64,000 nt of DNA from Enterobacterales bacterium CwR94 (GCA_002837195.1 KZ478059.1:186001-250000); one strand, 5' to 3'; shown: positions 37,701 to 47,353, numbered from the stretch's first letter. Numbers and translations are program-made. The notes: a model not told the origin generated them from the sequence alone.

Positions 37701-38282
37701 GACTGCAGCATGCCGGTGATGGATGGCCCGGAAATGACCTCTCGCATTCGAGCTGAGCAGCAGCAAGCAGTGATAATCATCGGATTGACCGCCAACGCGC
37801 AGGCGTCAGAGCGCGAGCGTTGTCTGGCTGTCGGGATGAATGAATGCCTGTTCCGTCCACTTGAATTAGAAAACTTAGCACGTGCACTGGAAGCGGCACG
37901 TGCACCAACAGAGATTAAGCCACTGATCACGCAGGTGCCCAAAGATTGGGTGGATATGGCGATACTTAATCGTGTGATACCAAATAATGTCCTGAGCCAA
38001 CGGCAGTTGGTCACCGAAGCTCTCACGCAGACGGCGAAGGATTTGGCCGCATTACAACACTTTTGGCAGGAAGGGAATGGCGAGCAACTTCGGCGTTTAC
38101 TACATCGTCTGGCAGGGACTTTAGGTGGACTGGGGATTGTCACACTGAGTGAACAATTCCGTTTTCTTGAGGAACTGGTGGATATGGATGAAGATAATGC
38201 AGTGATCGGACGGCATATCGAAAAAACGGTAGATATGTTGGATGCTTTTCGTCTGGCGTGTTATGCGAATGATAAATTGTAG
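34731..38282 (+). CDS. EvgS-like hybrid sensor histidine kinase
   Basis: This 1183-residue membrane sensor (E. coli EvgS is 1197) has a signal/anchor at 1-19 and two periplasmic solute-binding-type domains (about 48-275 and 291-515). One TM (about 522-547), a PAS domain (560-690), HisKA with His705 in MSHEIRTPLSA, and an ATPase domain (NLVGNAIKFTDKG, DTGRGM) follow. The receiver carries Asp991 in DVIITDCSMPVMDG, and the Hpt domain carries His1125 in LLHRLAGTLGG. The phosphorelay is therefore complete. It starts 2 bp after the EvgA-like gene, so the pair is an operon. E. coli EvgS responds to acid and alkali metals; the signal here is unknown, because the sensor domains differ most. Confidence 0.92.
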   Translation: MIARTLTLLLLLVAIAVPAAEEKIKVITTSPLTFNVKGLSEHEWSWLGMKGDVVVGIYGPIRPPVIRLDPNGNLSGYMPNLLQALMHNLGLRVQAEYYPDLDSAAVALKKKKIDMIFQAPGLSRTPPDTISVNVYQAQFVEITRAKPDDARVPHPSTTPVTAILRNDLIDVHPDTKTRWFNSPQQMLVSVALGESDRAVLPASEADYLIEHNYINMLKISANVDAPAEYYRFFVRQHDPELAAALRAALQSFSSLATSDQVSSQWQKDDMEHFLAAKLSFSAAEQEWLKQHHSIGVIVSPLNAPFMVENRDNPFLGIAPDVLNLISIKTGLHFYPVVEDRLSSITDHFKSGEAMMAGPMIVSRERRETYLFTPPFTWSPHVLVTRTETDKLPNDARIAINPGQEINAWLHEHFPHYQLVPVRNFAIGMDWVKEGKVDASVNTLLSGQYIIQGLNAEQLKIFSVLKANDAAIAFGIRRDQPELQGILTKVMNTIPAGLYTRTLTRWQGTPAAEFSTWNFYQREFVIGVIAAVALLAAAVLCALILWRQIRRNKRTSEQLNEQLRFRDFLINSPPRPVYVADNNGTIIHSNKAFEHYFTPALRERLTLSLFDRRHPLADIWLACQPGKEGVHETKDERFALMNGESVRNVQHWMMPYINTQGEEDGVLAGWQDVTEYLTLLDELSQARESAEAANLSKSQFLATMSHEIRTPLSAIIGLLELQDSNPDGRNDRELTRTAREASRNLMDLIGDILDMSKIEAGHMALSPGWIALEKVINPVTRVFTSLARQKGLKLNSVLAGGELEILVDDVRLRQVITNLVGNAIKFTDKGEISIRAELIVTAEAAGELQITVADTGRGMSREAQERVFNPFEQAENSGRSGTGLGLSISREMVELMQGSISLKSVPDIGTTLRLRIPVQTRQAVNSDGSEPHTLIMGTVEPMTVLIVDDHPTNRLLLSRQLALLNHRTLEAENGEAGLLAWRTHHPDVIITDCSMPVMDGPEMTSRIRAEQQQAVIIIGLTANAQASERERCLAVGMNECLFRPLELENLARALEAARAPTEIKPLITQVPKDWVDMAILNRVIPNNVLSQRQLVTEALTQTAKDLAALQHFWQEGNGEQLRRLLHRLAGTLGGLGIVTLSEQFRFLEELVDMDEDNAVIGRHIEKTVDMLDAFRLACYANDKL

Positions 38283-38312
38283 CGCTGAAAATGCGGGAAC
38301 GTGATGGCGTAA

Positions 38313-38343
38313 AGCCAGTCAGTTAAACAACTGACTGGCTTTT
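38313..38343 (+). terminator. terminator of the EvgA/EvgS-like operon
   Basis: A perfect 12-bp stem AGCCAGTCAGTT (38313-38324) / AACTGACTGGCT (38329-38340) with an AAAC loop is followed by TTTT. It sits between the kinase gene and the convergent ychF. Confidence 0.85.
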
Positions 38344-38402
38344 ATTAATTAACTCTGTTGCCTTTAGGTTCAGCAAAAACCCATAAGGCTACAGACGCTA
38401 CT

Positions 38403-39494
38403 TTAGACGTTAAACAAGAAGTTCATTACATCGCCATCTTTCACGATGTACTCTTTACCTTCTGAACGCATCTTGCCAGCTTCTTTCGCGCCTTGTTCAC
38501 CTTTGTAGGTGATGTAATCGTCATAGGCGATGGTTTGTGCGCGGATAAAGCCTTTTTCAAAGTCGGTATGGATCTTACCGGCAGCCTGCGGTGCGGTGGC
38601 GCCGACGGGGATGGTCCATGCACGCACTTCTTTTACACCGGCGGTGAAATAGGTTTGCAGGTTGAGTAGGGCATAACCGGCGCGGATCACGCGGTTCAGA
38701 CCCGGCTCTTCAATGCCCAGCTCTGCCATAAACTCGTCGCGATCGGCATCGTCTAACTCAGCGATATCCGATTCCACCGCCGCGCAGACGGCAACCACAA
38801 CTGAGCCTTCTGCTTCAGCGATAGCACGCACTTTGTCTAAATACGGGTTGTTCTCGAAACCGTCTTCATTGACGTTAGCAATGTACATGGTCGGTTTCAG
38901 GGTCAGGAAGCTCAGGTAGCGAATTGCGGCTTTCTCTTCAGCATCCAGATTCAGCGCACGCAGCATTTTAGCGTCAGACAGGTGTGGCAGACATTTTTCC
39001 AGCGCAGAAAGCTCGATTTTCGCGTCTTTATCGCCGCCTTTGGCTTTCTTTTGGATACGTTGAATCGCACGTTCACAGGTGTCGAGATCGGAAAGCGCCA
39101 GCTCGGTATTGATAACATCAATGTCTTCTGCCGGATCAACTTTACCTGCGACGTGAATGATGTTGTCGTTTTCAAAGCAGCGAACCACGTGACCAATGGC
39201 TTCCGTTTCGCGGATATTGGTCAGGAATTGGTTACCCAGGCCTTCACCTTTGGATGCGCCTTTCACCAGACCGGCAATGTCGACGAATTCCATGGTGGTG
39301 GGCAGAATGCGTTGTGGCTTAACGATCTCCGCCAGCTTATCAAGACGCGGATCAGGCATCGGTACCACACCGGTGTTTGGCTCAATGGTACAGAACGGGA
39401 AGTTAGCCGCTTCAATACCTGCCTTGGTCAGTGCGTTGAACAGGGTAGATTTGCCGACGTTTGGCAGGCCGACGATACCGCATTTAAATCCCAT
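38403..39494 (-). CDS. ychF: redox-regulated ribosome-binding ATPase YchF
   Basis: This universally conserved 363-residue P-loop ATPase of the Obg superfamily binds the ribosome. The G1 motif is [20 protein letters not shown], and G3 is [22 protein letters not shown]4 is the YchF-type NVNED, favouring ATP. The C-terminal TGS domain contains [15 protein letters not shown] and ends MNFLFNV. In most enterobacteria it lies next to pth; here a SulP transporter gene separates the two. Confidence 0.97.
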   Translation of the reverse strand: MGFKCGIVGLPNVGKSTLFNALTKAGIEAANFPFCTIEPNTGVVPMPDPRLDKLAEIVKPQRILPTTMEFVDIAGLVKGASKGEGLGNQFLTNIRETEAIGHVVRCFENDNIIHVAGKVDPAEDIDVINTELALSDLDTCERAIQRIQKKAKGGDKDAKIELSALEKCLPHLSDAKMLRALNLDAEEKAAIRYLSFLTLKPTMYIANVNEDGFENNPYLDKVRAIAEAEGSVVVAVCAAVESDIAELDDADRDEFMAELGIEEPGLNRVIRAGYALLNLQTYFTAGVKEVRAWTIPVGATAPQAAGKIHTDFEKGFIRAQTIAYDDYITYKGEQGAKEAGKMRSEGKEYIVKDGDVMNFLFNV

Positions 39495-39832
39495 GACTAA
39501 ATCACCTTAATCGCTTGTAAATCAGAGAATTAAAACATCCTCTGATGAAGATACAGAAAATATTGGCGCATTATACACGACATTGCCGCCGCATTGGCGC
39601 GGATTTATCGGTGGTCACTGCCTGACGCGCTTGAGATCTGGCACGCAATTCCCGATACTGTGCATCCTAAAGAATTGACGGAGACTGCCGCAGATGTTGC
39701 ACATCTTGCTTACGCCGCCCTGAGTTTCATCCTTCCTCAGCAACGTCCGTTGCTTTGCGTCTCTCTGACGCCGTCTGACTGTGCCCGAAGAACGGTGCAG
39801 CACGCTTAATTTTAAAACAAGATGGAAAAACT
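39495..39832. other. ychF / SulP divergent region with possible small ORF
   Basis: This 338-bp region must hold the ychF promoter and that of the SulP gene. A plus-strand frame (39594-39809, TTG start, 71 codons) is open and has coding-like residues (DALEIWHAIPDT, AADVAHLAYAALSFIL). It has no ribosome site I would trust and no family I know. No terminator is seen. Confidence 0.35.
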
Positions 39833-41311
39833 ATGTTCAACCTGAGCAATCTCAGGGCTCGCGACGTCAAAAATGACGTACTCGCCGGGGCCGTGGTGTC
39901 TGTTGCGCTGATCCCAGAAGCAACCGCTTTCTCTTTACTCGCGGGTTTATCGCCTACGATTGGTCTGCACACTGCTTTTATTATAGGTATTGTCACCGCG
40001 ATGCTGGGCGGTAAACCGGGCATGATCTCCGGTGCAGCAGGATCGATAATCGTGGTGCTGATCAGTTTGATTACCCAGCACGGCTATGAGTATGTGCTGG
40101 TGGCGACCATTTTGGCGGGCTTGTTACAGTTAGCGATTGGCTTGCTGCGGCTGGGGAAATTTATTCGACTGGTGCCGCAACCGGCGATTTACGGCTTCGT
40201 TAACGGTTTGGCGATCGTCATCATGTTGGCGCAAATCCCGATGATCAAAGACCAGGGGCCAACCATGTATGCGCTGGTTGTGCTGGCGATGGCGGTGGTG
40301 TGGATTTTCCCGCGCTTTAGCAAAGTCATACCGGGTTCACTGGCCGCCTTGTTGCTGATCAGCGCAATCGCCATTGGGTTTGGTCTGGATACCAAACGGG
40401 TGGGGGACCTGGCGGATATTTCAGGAACCTTGCCGAGTTTTCATCTGCCCGCTGTTCCTCTGACGCTGGAAACCCTGAAAATTGTCCTGCCGTACTCGGT
40501 GATCATTGCGCTGGTGGGGCTTATCGAATCGTTGCTGACGCTGGCCGTACTGGATGAAATGGGCAGTAAAAAAGGCAAGGGTAATCAGGAATGTATCGCG
40601 CAGGGGGTGGGGAATACCTTGTGTGGCTTCTTTGGCAGCTTTGCAGGTTGTGCCATGATCGGTCAGTCGATTATCAACTTTACCTCCGGTGGGCGTGGCC
40701 GCATCTCCAATTTAGTCGGGGCGGTGTTGCTGATCCTGTTTGTGATCAGTCTGTCAGAATATATTGCGCTGCTGCCGGTGGCGGCATTAGCGGGCATCAT
40801 GTTTGTGGTCTGTATTCGTACCTTTGAGTGGAGTTCTCTCAGCCGCCTGAAGCATATGCCGAAATCCGATGCTGTCATTATGATTGCCGTCACGCTGGTG
40901 ACCATTTTTACCGACCTGGCGATGGCGGTGATTATCGGCGTCATCATCTCCGCGTTGGTGTTCGCCTGGCAGCATGCGCATATTTCCGTGGTACGCACGC
41001 GAGAGGATGAAGGTGTAAAAACCTATGAGCTGGAAGGGCCGCTGTTTTTTGGTTCCACCAGTGCCTTTGCTGAACTGTTCAATCCGCAGAACGATCCCCA
41101 ATCCGTGGTGATTGATTTTGCTCGCACGCGGGTGATGGATTCCAGCGGCGTTGAGGCGATTGATAAATTAAGCAGTCGCTACCAGGAAGCCGGGAAAACC
41201 CTGCGCTTGCGCCACTTAAGTGAAGATTGCATTGGCCTGTTAAAAAAGGCCGGGCCGTTCTGCACCCATGAACTGGATGCGCCGAACTACAAAGTCGCCA
41301 CTGACGAGTAA
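39833..41311 (+). CDS. SulP-family anion transporter with STAS domain
   Basis: This 492-residue inner-membrane carrier of the SLC26/SulP family starts MFNLSNLRARDVKNDVLAGA. It has the sulfate-transporter core (VALIPEATAFSLLAGLSP, GAAGSIIVVLISL, ESLLTLAVLDEMGSKKGKGNQECIAQGVGN), with about 12-14 TM segments. A C-terminal STAS domain (about 410-490) includes VVIDFARTRVMDSSGVEAIDKL. Substrates in the family include sulfate, bicarbonate and dicarboxylates; it cannot be decided here. It differs clearly from DauA (YchM), which in E. coli lies between ychH and prs and is not seen in this window. Confidence 0.88.
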   Translation: MFNLSNLRARDVKNDVLAGAVVSVALIPEATAFSLLAGLSPTIGLHTAFIIGIVTAMLGGKPGMISGAAGSIIVVLISLITQHGYEYVLVATILAGLLQLAIGLLRLGKFIRLVPQPAIYGFVNGLAIVIMLAQIPMIKDQGPTMYALVVLAMAVVWIFPRFSKVIPGSLAALLLISAIAIGFGLDTKRVGDLADISGTLPSFHLPAVPLTLETLKIVLPYSVIIALVGLIESLLTLAVLDEMGSKKGKGNQECIAQGVGNTLCGFFGSFAGCAMIGQSIINFTSGGRGRISNLVGAVLLILFVISLSEYIALLPVAALAGIMFVVCIRTFEWSSLSRLKHMPKSDAVIMIAVTLVTIFTDLAMAVIIGVIISALVFAWQHAHISVVRTREDEGVKTYELEGPLFFGSTSAFAELFNPQNDPQSVVIDFARTRVMDSSGVEAIDKLSSRYQEAGKTLRLRHLSEDCIGLLKKAGPFCTHELDAPNYKVATDE

Positions 41312-41318
41312 ACCAGAG

Positions 41319-41342
41319 GCGGCCGAACCGAGGTTCGGCCGC
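41319..41342. terminator. bidirectional terminator between SulP gene and pth
   Basis: An 11-bp stem GCGGCCGAACC (41319-41329) / GGTTCGGCCGC (41332-41342) is flanked by A-rich and T-rich bases. It lies between convergent genes. Confidence 0.8.
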
Positions 41343-41348
41343 TGGGTT

Positions 41349-41936
41349 TCAGGACGCTTTGTAGGCGTGCAAGCGGTTCATGGCTTTGATTTTGTCTTCT
41401 TTTAACCACACTTCGGTGCAGCGCGCGGCTTCATCAACCGCATTGTCGATCAGCGTTTGCTCGCTGGCCGGCGGTTTGCCGAGCACAAATCCCACCACTT
41501 TATTCCGATCGCCAGGATGGCCGATACCAATACGCAGACGGTGGAAATTGGCGTTGTTACCGAGTTTGCTGATGATGTCTTTCAGACCATTGTGACCGCC
41601 GTGTCCGCCGCCTTGTTTGAATTTCGCCACGCCCGGCGGTAAATCCAGTTCATCGTGTGCCACCAAAATCTCTTCTGGCGCAATGCGATAAAACGTGGCC
41701 ATCGCGCCGACCGCTTTCCCGCTGAGGTTCATAAAGGTGGTGGGCACCAGCAAGCGCACATCCTGGCCTGCCACATTGAGCCGAGCCGTATAGCCAAAAA
41801 ACTTGCTCTCTTCTTTAAGCGATTGATTATGGCGTTCGGCAAGCAAATCCAGATACCAGGCACCCGCGTTGTGGCGCGTAGCGGCATATTCAGCGCCTGG
41901 ATTCGCCAGACCCACAATCAGCTTAATTTCACTCAC
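41349..41936 (-). CDS. pth: peptidyl-tRNA hydrolase Pth
   Basis: This essential enzyme releases peptides from prematurely dissociated peptidyl-tRNA. It is 195 residues from a GTG start (complement of 41934-41936), which has AGGA 8 nt upstream and gives the family N-terminus [19 protein letters not shown]; the frame extends 7 codons further. The catalytic His22 lies in [35 protein letters not shown] and [13 protein letters not shown] are present. It is upstream of and divergent from ychH. Confidence 0.95.
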   Translation of the reverse strand: MSEIKLIVGLANPGAEYAATRHNAGAWYLDLLAERHNQSLKEESKFFGYTARLNVAGQDVRLLVPTTFMNLSGKAVGAMATFYRIAPEEILVAHDELDLPPGVAKFKQGGGHGGHNGLKDIISKLGNNANFHRLRIGIGHPGDRNKVVGFVLGKPPASEQTLIDNAVDEAARCTEVWLKEDKIKAMNRLHAYKAS

Positions 41937-42194
41937 GGTAATATCCTGAAACTGCAAAAGAATGCGCTAGTTTACTGTGCCGGGCAGCACAATTCAAAGT
42001 TGTCCTGTAGCTCGCAAAATAGTCACGCTAAGCAATCATATAAAAGCTATATAATCAGCCCGTTACGCGTAAAGTTATGTCAGGTTTTTAGCCATAAATG
42101 TGATCGCCACCGCAACGTAATGCAGGGACATTTCCTACACTCAATGTCAAAGCGGTTCTGTTTTCCGCATGGTGAGGCTTACGGGAGGTGAGTG

Positions 42195-42488
42195 ATGAAA
42201 CGTAAAAACGCACTGATATCGGGTAATATTCTCATGGGGCTGGGATTAGTCACCATGATTGGTGGCGTCGCGTATTCTATTTTGAATCAATTGCCGCAAC
42301 TGCAGTTGCCACAATTTCTCGCCCACGGCGCCATGATGAGCATTTTTATCGGTGCCATGCTGTGGCTGGCCGGTGCACGTATTAGCGGGCGTGAAAAAGT
42401 GTGTGACCGTTACTACTGGTTACGCCACTACGGCAGCCCGCGTTGCCGTCAGGGTAATCACGACAAAACGTCACACCACAGCCATTAG
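42195..42488 (+). CDS. ychH: stress-induced inner-membrane protein YchH
   Basis: This 97-residue protein has two hydrophobic segments (NILMGLGLVTMIGGVAYSIL; FLAHGAMMSIFIGAMLWLAG), as in E. coli YchH, and the cytoplasmic motif CDRYYWLRHYG. The C-terminal tail is more basic and His-rich (KTSHHSH). The ATG at 42195 follows GGGAGG; a GTG lies one codon earlier. By family knowledge it is induced by stress under CRP control. Its end overlaps the end of the opposite-strand diguanylate cyclase gene by 4 bp. Confidence 0.93.
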   Translation: MKRKNALISGNILMGLGLVTMIGGVAYSILNQLPQLQLPQFLAHGAMMSIFIGAMLWLAGARISGREKVCDRYYWLRHYGSPRCRQGNHDKTSHHSH

Positions 42489-43660
42489 TTCTCGGTCACA
42501 GTGCGCAGAGCCGACTCTGCGCTCTTGGGTTGGCGATATTCGACACGATTACGACCGCTCGCTTTGGCAAGGTACAGCGCATTGTCCGCGGTCATCATCA
42601 ACTCTTCCAACGTGTAGACGTTGGCCAGTTGACTGCTGGCGACGCCAATACTCACCGAGTAATAAACATTGTCTGGCAGCGATTCGGGCACGCTGCTGCG
42701 AATATTCTCCGCCACCTGATGTGCCAGCCTCTCATCGCCGCTGATAACGGCAGCAAACTCCTCACCGCCCAGGCGCGCAAAACAACTTCTGACCGGCAAT
42801 TTCGTTTCTACCAGACGGCAAAAATCCTGTAACACACGGTCGCCCTGATCGTGTCCAAAACGGTCGTTGATGCTTTTGAAATGATCGAGGTCGCACAGCA
42901 ACACGCTAAAGGCTTCATTGCGTCGATGCGCATCCAGGCGCATCTTTTCAGCCTGCTCATACAAGGCCCGACGGTTATAAACACCGGTCAGCGGATCGAG
43001 CCAGGAGGCGCGTTTGTATTCGATTTGCGTGCGTTCATTGACCATCGCCAGCACGGTAAACGCGATGCCGATGACAAACAGGATAGATTCTAAAATCACA
43101 TAGATAGAGAAGTTAGAGCCGCCAATCGCGCCGTGCAGGCGAGTGGGGATCGCGGAATCCAAAAAAATACGCGCTAAGTGAAACAACAGGTGGATCCACA
43201 GCAACAGTTGCGCAGGGAGCCAGGTGGTTTGTAACACGCTGCGCATGCGCCACAACTCGCGCAGCAGGGCGGAAGTATAGATGATGCACAGCAGGCAACT
43301 GACCAGCACGCGATAAGGTAGCGAGTAGTAGAAGGTGGGCCACAGGCAGAGCAGGCCCCAGATGCCCGCGCCGATCAAACCGAAGTAGCCCGCAGGGCGA
43401 CCGGTGAAAGCACGAAAGGCGTTATACAGCAGCCCATACGACAGCATCACCAACATATTTGCCAGCGCGATCGGGAGAAACTGTAAACCATAGCTGCGCA
43501 GACTGCTGAAAAATACTGAGAAGATGGTTATTACCAGTGCGGCGGACAGATAACCCAATGTGCGATCGTAGTGGGCACCCTTCCAGGCAAAGAACATGAT
43601 AATACTCAGAAAAATCAGTACGTAGAGCTCGCAGACGAATAGTGTATAAACGTCGAGCAT
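42485..43660 (-). CDS. membrane diguanylate cyclase (GGDEF)
   Basis: This 391-residue protein has six to seven N-terminal TM segments (about 1-215) and a C-terminal GGDEF domain (about 225-380) with the active motif GGEEF (298-302) and DPLTGVYNRRALYEQ. The site five residues before GGEEF reads RSCF rather than RxxD, so product inhibition through the usual I-site is unlikely. It makes cyclic-di-GMP, favouring biofilm over motility (family knowledge). The frame is open to an ATG at 43699; the ATG at 43660 gives a typical N-terminus (LDVYTLFVCEL). Neither has a strong ribosome site. Confidence 0.9.
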   Translation of the reverse strand: MLDVYTLFVCELYVLIFLSIIMFFAWKGAHYDRTLGYLSAALVITIFSVFFSSLRSYGLQFLPIALANMLVMLSYGLLYNAFRAFTGRPAGYFGLIGAGIWGLLCLWPTFYYSLPYRVLVSCLLCIIYTSALLRELWRMRSVLQTTWLPAQLLLWIHLLFHLARIFLDSAIPTRLHGAIGGSNFSIYVILESILFVIGIAFTVLAMVNERTQIEYKRASWLDPLTGVYNRRALYEQAEKMRLDAHRRNEAFSVLLCDLDHFKSINDRFGHDQGDRVLQDFCRLVETKLPVRSCFARLGGEEFAAVISGDERLAHQVAENIRSSVPESLPDNVYYSVSIGVASSQLANVYTLEELMMTADNALYLAKASGRNRVEYRQPKSAESALRTVTEN

Positions 43661-43759
43661 AATGCTGAGACAATTCCTAAATAATAATGCGAGCAACATA
43701 CCATTAAAGCTACTGGCTCAAAAGGGGGAATTCACGGCATTTCCCCCTTGTTTCTACCA

Positions 43760-45247
43760 TTAAGAGCAGGTCAGGGCCGCAGAGGGCTGCGGTTTTTCCT
43801 GCAGCCAACGCGCAGTAATCACCGCGGCTAACAGGGTGACGGCAGATAAAATCCATAACAGTATTTGGAAAGCCTGCTGATAAATAGTGATCAGCGTCGC
43901 TTCACTGAATGCGGGCAATTGGCGCTGCGCCAGTTGCAGATCGCCGGTTGCCAGCGCCATGGCAGCGCTGGAAAGCGGCAGATGAAGATGCATAAGCCCC
44001 GATAGCAGCGTCATCACAATGGCCAACATCACGCCTTCACTGGCGACGCGCACGGTACTGAAAATCCCCACCGCCATACCGGCGTGATCGCGGGGCACCA
44101 CACTGACAGACAAATTATCCATCAAGCCCCAGGGCAACGCGCTGCCAGTGCCAATGACGGCCAGCGCCGCGAGGGTAGCGAGCGGTGATACGTGGGGATT
44201 GACAAAACTCAGCCCCACTAAACCCAGAGTGGCAATCAGTAAGCCTGCCGCACACAGGCTGGCGGCCGATACGCGCTGATTCAGTTTGACCGCGATGGTG
44301 GGGACCACCAATAAGGGGGCCGAAAGCGCCAGCAGTAACAAAGCGGCTTGCAAGGGGGAATAGCCGTCGATACGCATCAGGCGCAGCGGCATCAGTACCA
44401 GCAACATCACAAAACTGCAGCAGGTGGCAATCGGCAACAGTTGCACGCCCAGAAAGCGGCGATGGCGTAACAGGGCCAGCGCGAAAAGAGGGGACGCTGC
44501 GCGCCGTTCACGCCAGATGAAGCCCACGGTCAGCGCTGCACTGCACGCCAACAGCAGGATAACCCACGGTGATTGCCAGCCCTGTTGTCCCGCCAACATC
44601 ACCGCCGGGATCAGGGTGCCAAGCAGTGAACAAAACAGCAGCATGCCAGGATAATCGACCGCACCGGGTGCTGGGTGGCGGCTCTCCGGTAAAAAACGTC
44701 TGCCTGTTATCGCCGCCACCAGCGCTAACAGAGCGATCAGCAAAAAAATGCCTCGCCAGCCGAGGGTATCGAGCAAGCTACCGCTGAGCAGTGGGCCGAG
44801 CGCAAGGCCAATGCCAAAACAACTGCCCAGCAGGGCAAACGCCCGTAACCGTTGTGGCTCTGCGAGGGCGCTGGCGAGCGATGCGCTGCCCCCGGCTAAT
44901 ACCGCCGCCGCCGCACAGCCCTGCACGGCACGCGCAATATTGAGCCACAGCAGCGTAGGAACCAGCAGGCACGCAAGGGCGCTGATAAAAAACAGTATCA
45001 ACCCCGCCATAAACAGACGCTTGCGGCCAAAGTGATCGGCCAGCGAGCCAGCCGCCAGCAACAAACTGCCAAACAGCAACATAAAGCCATTGGTGACGCC
45101 GTTAAGCAGCAGCGGAGAACCCGGCAGTGCCTGCGCAATGGCGGGAAGGGCGGTGACGCCGGCGGTAAAACTGAGCGGCAAAATCAACGCCGCCAGACAA
45201 ACGGTAAAGGTGATGCCGCGTTCACGCGGGGTAAAAGAAAAAGGCAT
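43760..45247 (-). CDS. DHA2-type MFS drug efflux transporter
   Basis: This 495-residue transporter has about 14 predicted TM segments. It carries family motifs such as LADHFGRKRLFMAGL (motif A) and the TM5 segment GSCFGIGLALGPLLSG (motif C), placing it in the DHA2 (SmvA/EmrB-like) group of proton antiporters. The start at 45247 (MPFSFTPRERG) has GGAG 7 nt upstream; the frame runs 15 codons further. It diverges from a LysR gene across 89 bp, a usual pairing in which the LysR protein controls the pump. Substrate is unknown. Confidence 0.87.
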   Translation of the reverse strand: MPFSFTPRERGITFTVCLAALILPLSFTAGVTALPAIAQALPGSPLLLNGVTNGFMLLFGSLLLAAGSLADHFGRKRLFMAGLILFFISALACLLVPTLLWLNIARAVQGCAAAAVLAGGSASLASALAEPQRLRAFALLGSCFGIGLALGPLLSGSLLDTLGWRGIFLLIALLALVAAITGRRFLPESRHPAPGAVDYPGMLLFCSLLGTLIPAVMLAGQQGWQSPWVILLLACSAALTVGFIWRERRAASPLFALALLRHRRFLGVQLLPIATCCSFVMLLVLMPLRLMRIDGYSPLQAALLLLALSAPLLVVPTIAVKLNQRVSAASLCAAGLLIATLGLVGLSFVNPHVSPLATLAALAVIGTGSALPWGLMDNLSVSVVPRDHAGMAVGIFSTVRVASEGVMLAIVMTLLSGLMHLHLPLSSAAMALATGDLQLAQRQLPAFSEATLITIYQQAFQILLWILSAVTLLAAVITARWLQEKPQPSAALTCS

Positions 45248-45336
45248 GCTGGCACTCCAGATAAGGGAACGCTGGACAGGATAAAAAGCCATGAATATGC
45301 TTTAAAGACCCTGTAACGCCATTCAGAGATGATAGT

Positions 45337-46248
45337 ATGTCACGAATCAACCGTGTCGATAGCCTTGCCGGTTTAACCGCCTTTACGCATGCCGTACAAA
45401 CCGGCAGTTTTGTCACCGCCGCCGATCAACTGGGGCTGTCCGCGTCGGCAGTGAGTAAAAGCATTAGCCGCCTGGAGAGCGCACTGGGCGTGACGTTATT
45501 TAATCGCAGTACGCGCAGCCTGAGTCTGACGGTGGAAGGGGAACTGTTTTATGCGCGCAGCCGACGCATTCTTGATGAGCTGGAGCAGGCTGAACAAGAG
45601 TTATCCCGGCAGATGGAGAGCCCGCGCGGCAAATTACGCGCCAGTTTTCCGGCCATCGGCTATCGTATGATCCTGCCGCTGTTGCCGGATTTTCGTCAGC
45701 GTTATCCTGATATTGAGTTGGATCTTGATTTTAACGATCGTCTGGTGGACATGGTCGGCGAAGGCATTGATATCGTGGTGCGCAGCGGCGAGTTCGCCGA
45801 TTCTCGCTTACGGGCGCGGCGTCTTGGCAGTTACCGCTATCGCCTGGTGGCGTCGCCACAGTATTTGCGCGACGTCGGCACGCCCGAACAGGTGAGCAGC
45901 CTGCGCCAGCATCACTGCTTGTTCTACCGCTTTACCAACACCCATCAGCTGAAACCCTGGGCGCTCAGTGAGCCGTTGCCTTCTGAGATCATGCTGACCA
46001 GCAAAATGGCGTTTAACAATATGGAAGCCTTGATTTCCGCAGCCTTGCGCGGGATGGGCATTATCTATGTTCCCGACTTTGCCGTTCGTCAGGAGATTGC
46101 CGAGGGAACCTTACAGCCCGTGTTGGACGCCTTTATGACAGAGCGCGGACAGTTTTCATTACTGTGGCCTGATAACCGGCATGTGTTGCCTAAACTGCGG
46201 GTGTTTATTGATTATGTGGTGGCGAAGATTGATTTGGGCAGGGAATAA
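45337..46248 (+). CDS. LysR-family regulator of the adjacent MFS pump
   Basis: This 303-residue LysR-type regulator has an N-terminal winged HTH (about 8-66: AFTHAVQTGSFVTAADQLGL then SASAVSKSISRLESALGVTL) and a substrate-binding effector domain (RASFPAIGYRMILPLLPDFRQRYPDIEL, family block; GIDIVVRSGEFADSRLRARRL). It belongs to the CrgA/DsdC-like LTTR group common beside oxidoreductases and pumps. It is divergent from the DHA2 transporter and probably acts on the intergenic region. A palindromic terminator follows. Confidence 0.88.
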   Translation: MSRINRVDSLAGLTAFTHAVQTGSFVTAADQLGLSASAVSKSISRLESALGVTLFNRSTRSLSLTVEGELFYARSRRILDELEQAEQELSRQMESPRGKLRASFPAIGYRMILPLLPDFRQRYPDIELDLDFNDRLVDMVGEGIDIVVRSGEFADSRLRARRLGSYRYRLVASPQYLRDVGTPEQVSSLRQHHCLFYRFTNTHQLKPWALSEPLPSEIMLTSKMAFNNMEALISAALRGMGIIYVPDFAVRQEIAEGTLQPVLDAFMTERGQFSLLWPDNRHVLPKLRVFIDYVVAKIDLGRE

Positions 46249-46269
46249 CGGCGGGCAGAGCGCCCGCCG
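46249..46269. terminator. stem-loop between LysR gene and prs
   Basis: CGGCGGGC (46249-46256) pairs with GCCCGCCG (46262-46269) around a five-base loop, between convergent genes. Confidence 0.65.
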
Positions 46270-46276
46270 CAGGCGA

Positions 46277-47266
<990 letters not shown>

Positions 47267-47353
47267 TTACGGCTACGGGCGTCACCGGGAACAGCGTTCA
47301 TACGGGTGTATAAAAAGTGAGTCACGTGCAACGTCTGGAACAGGGTGACGTTG

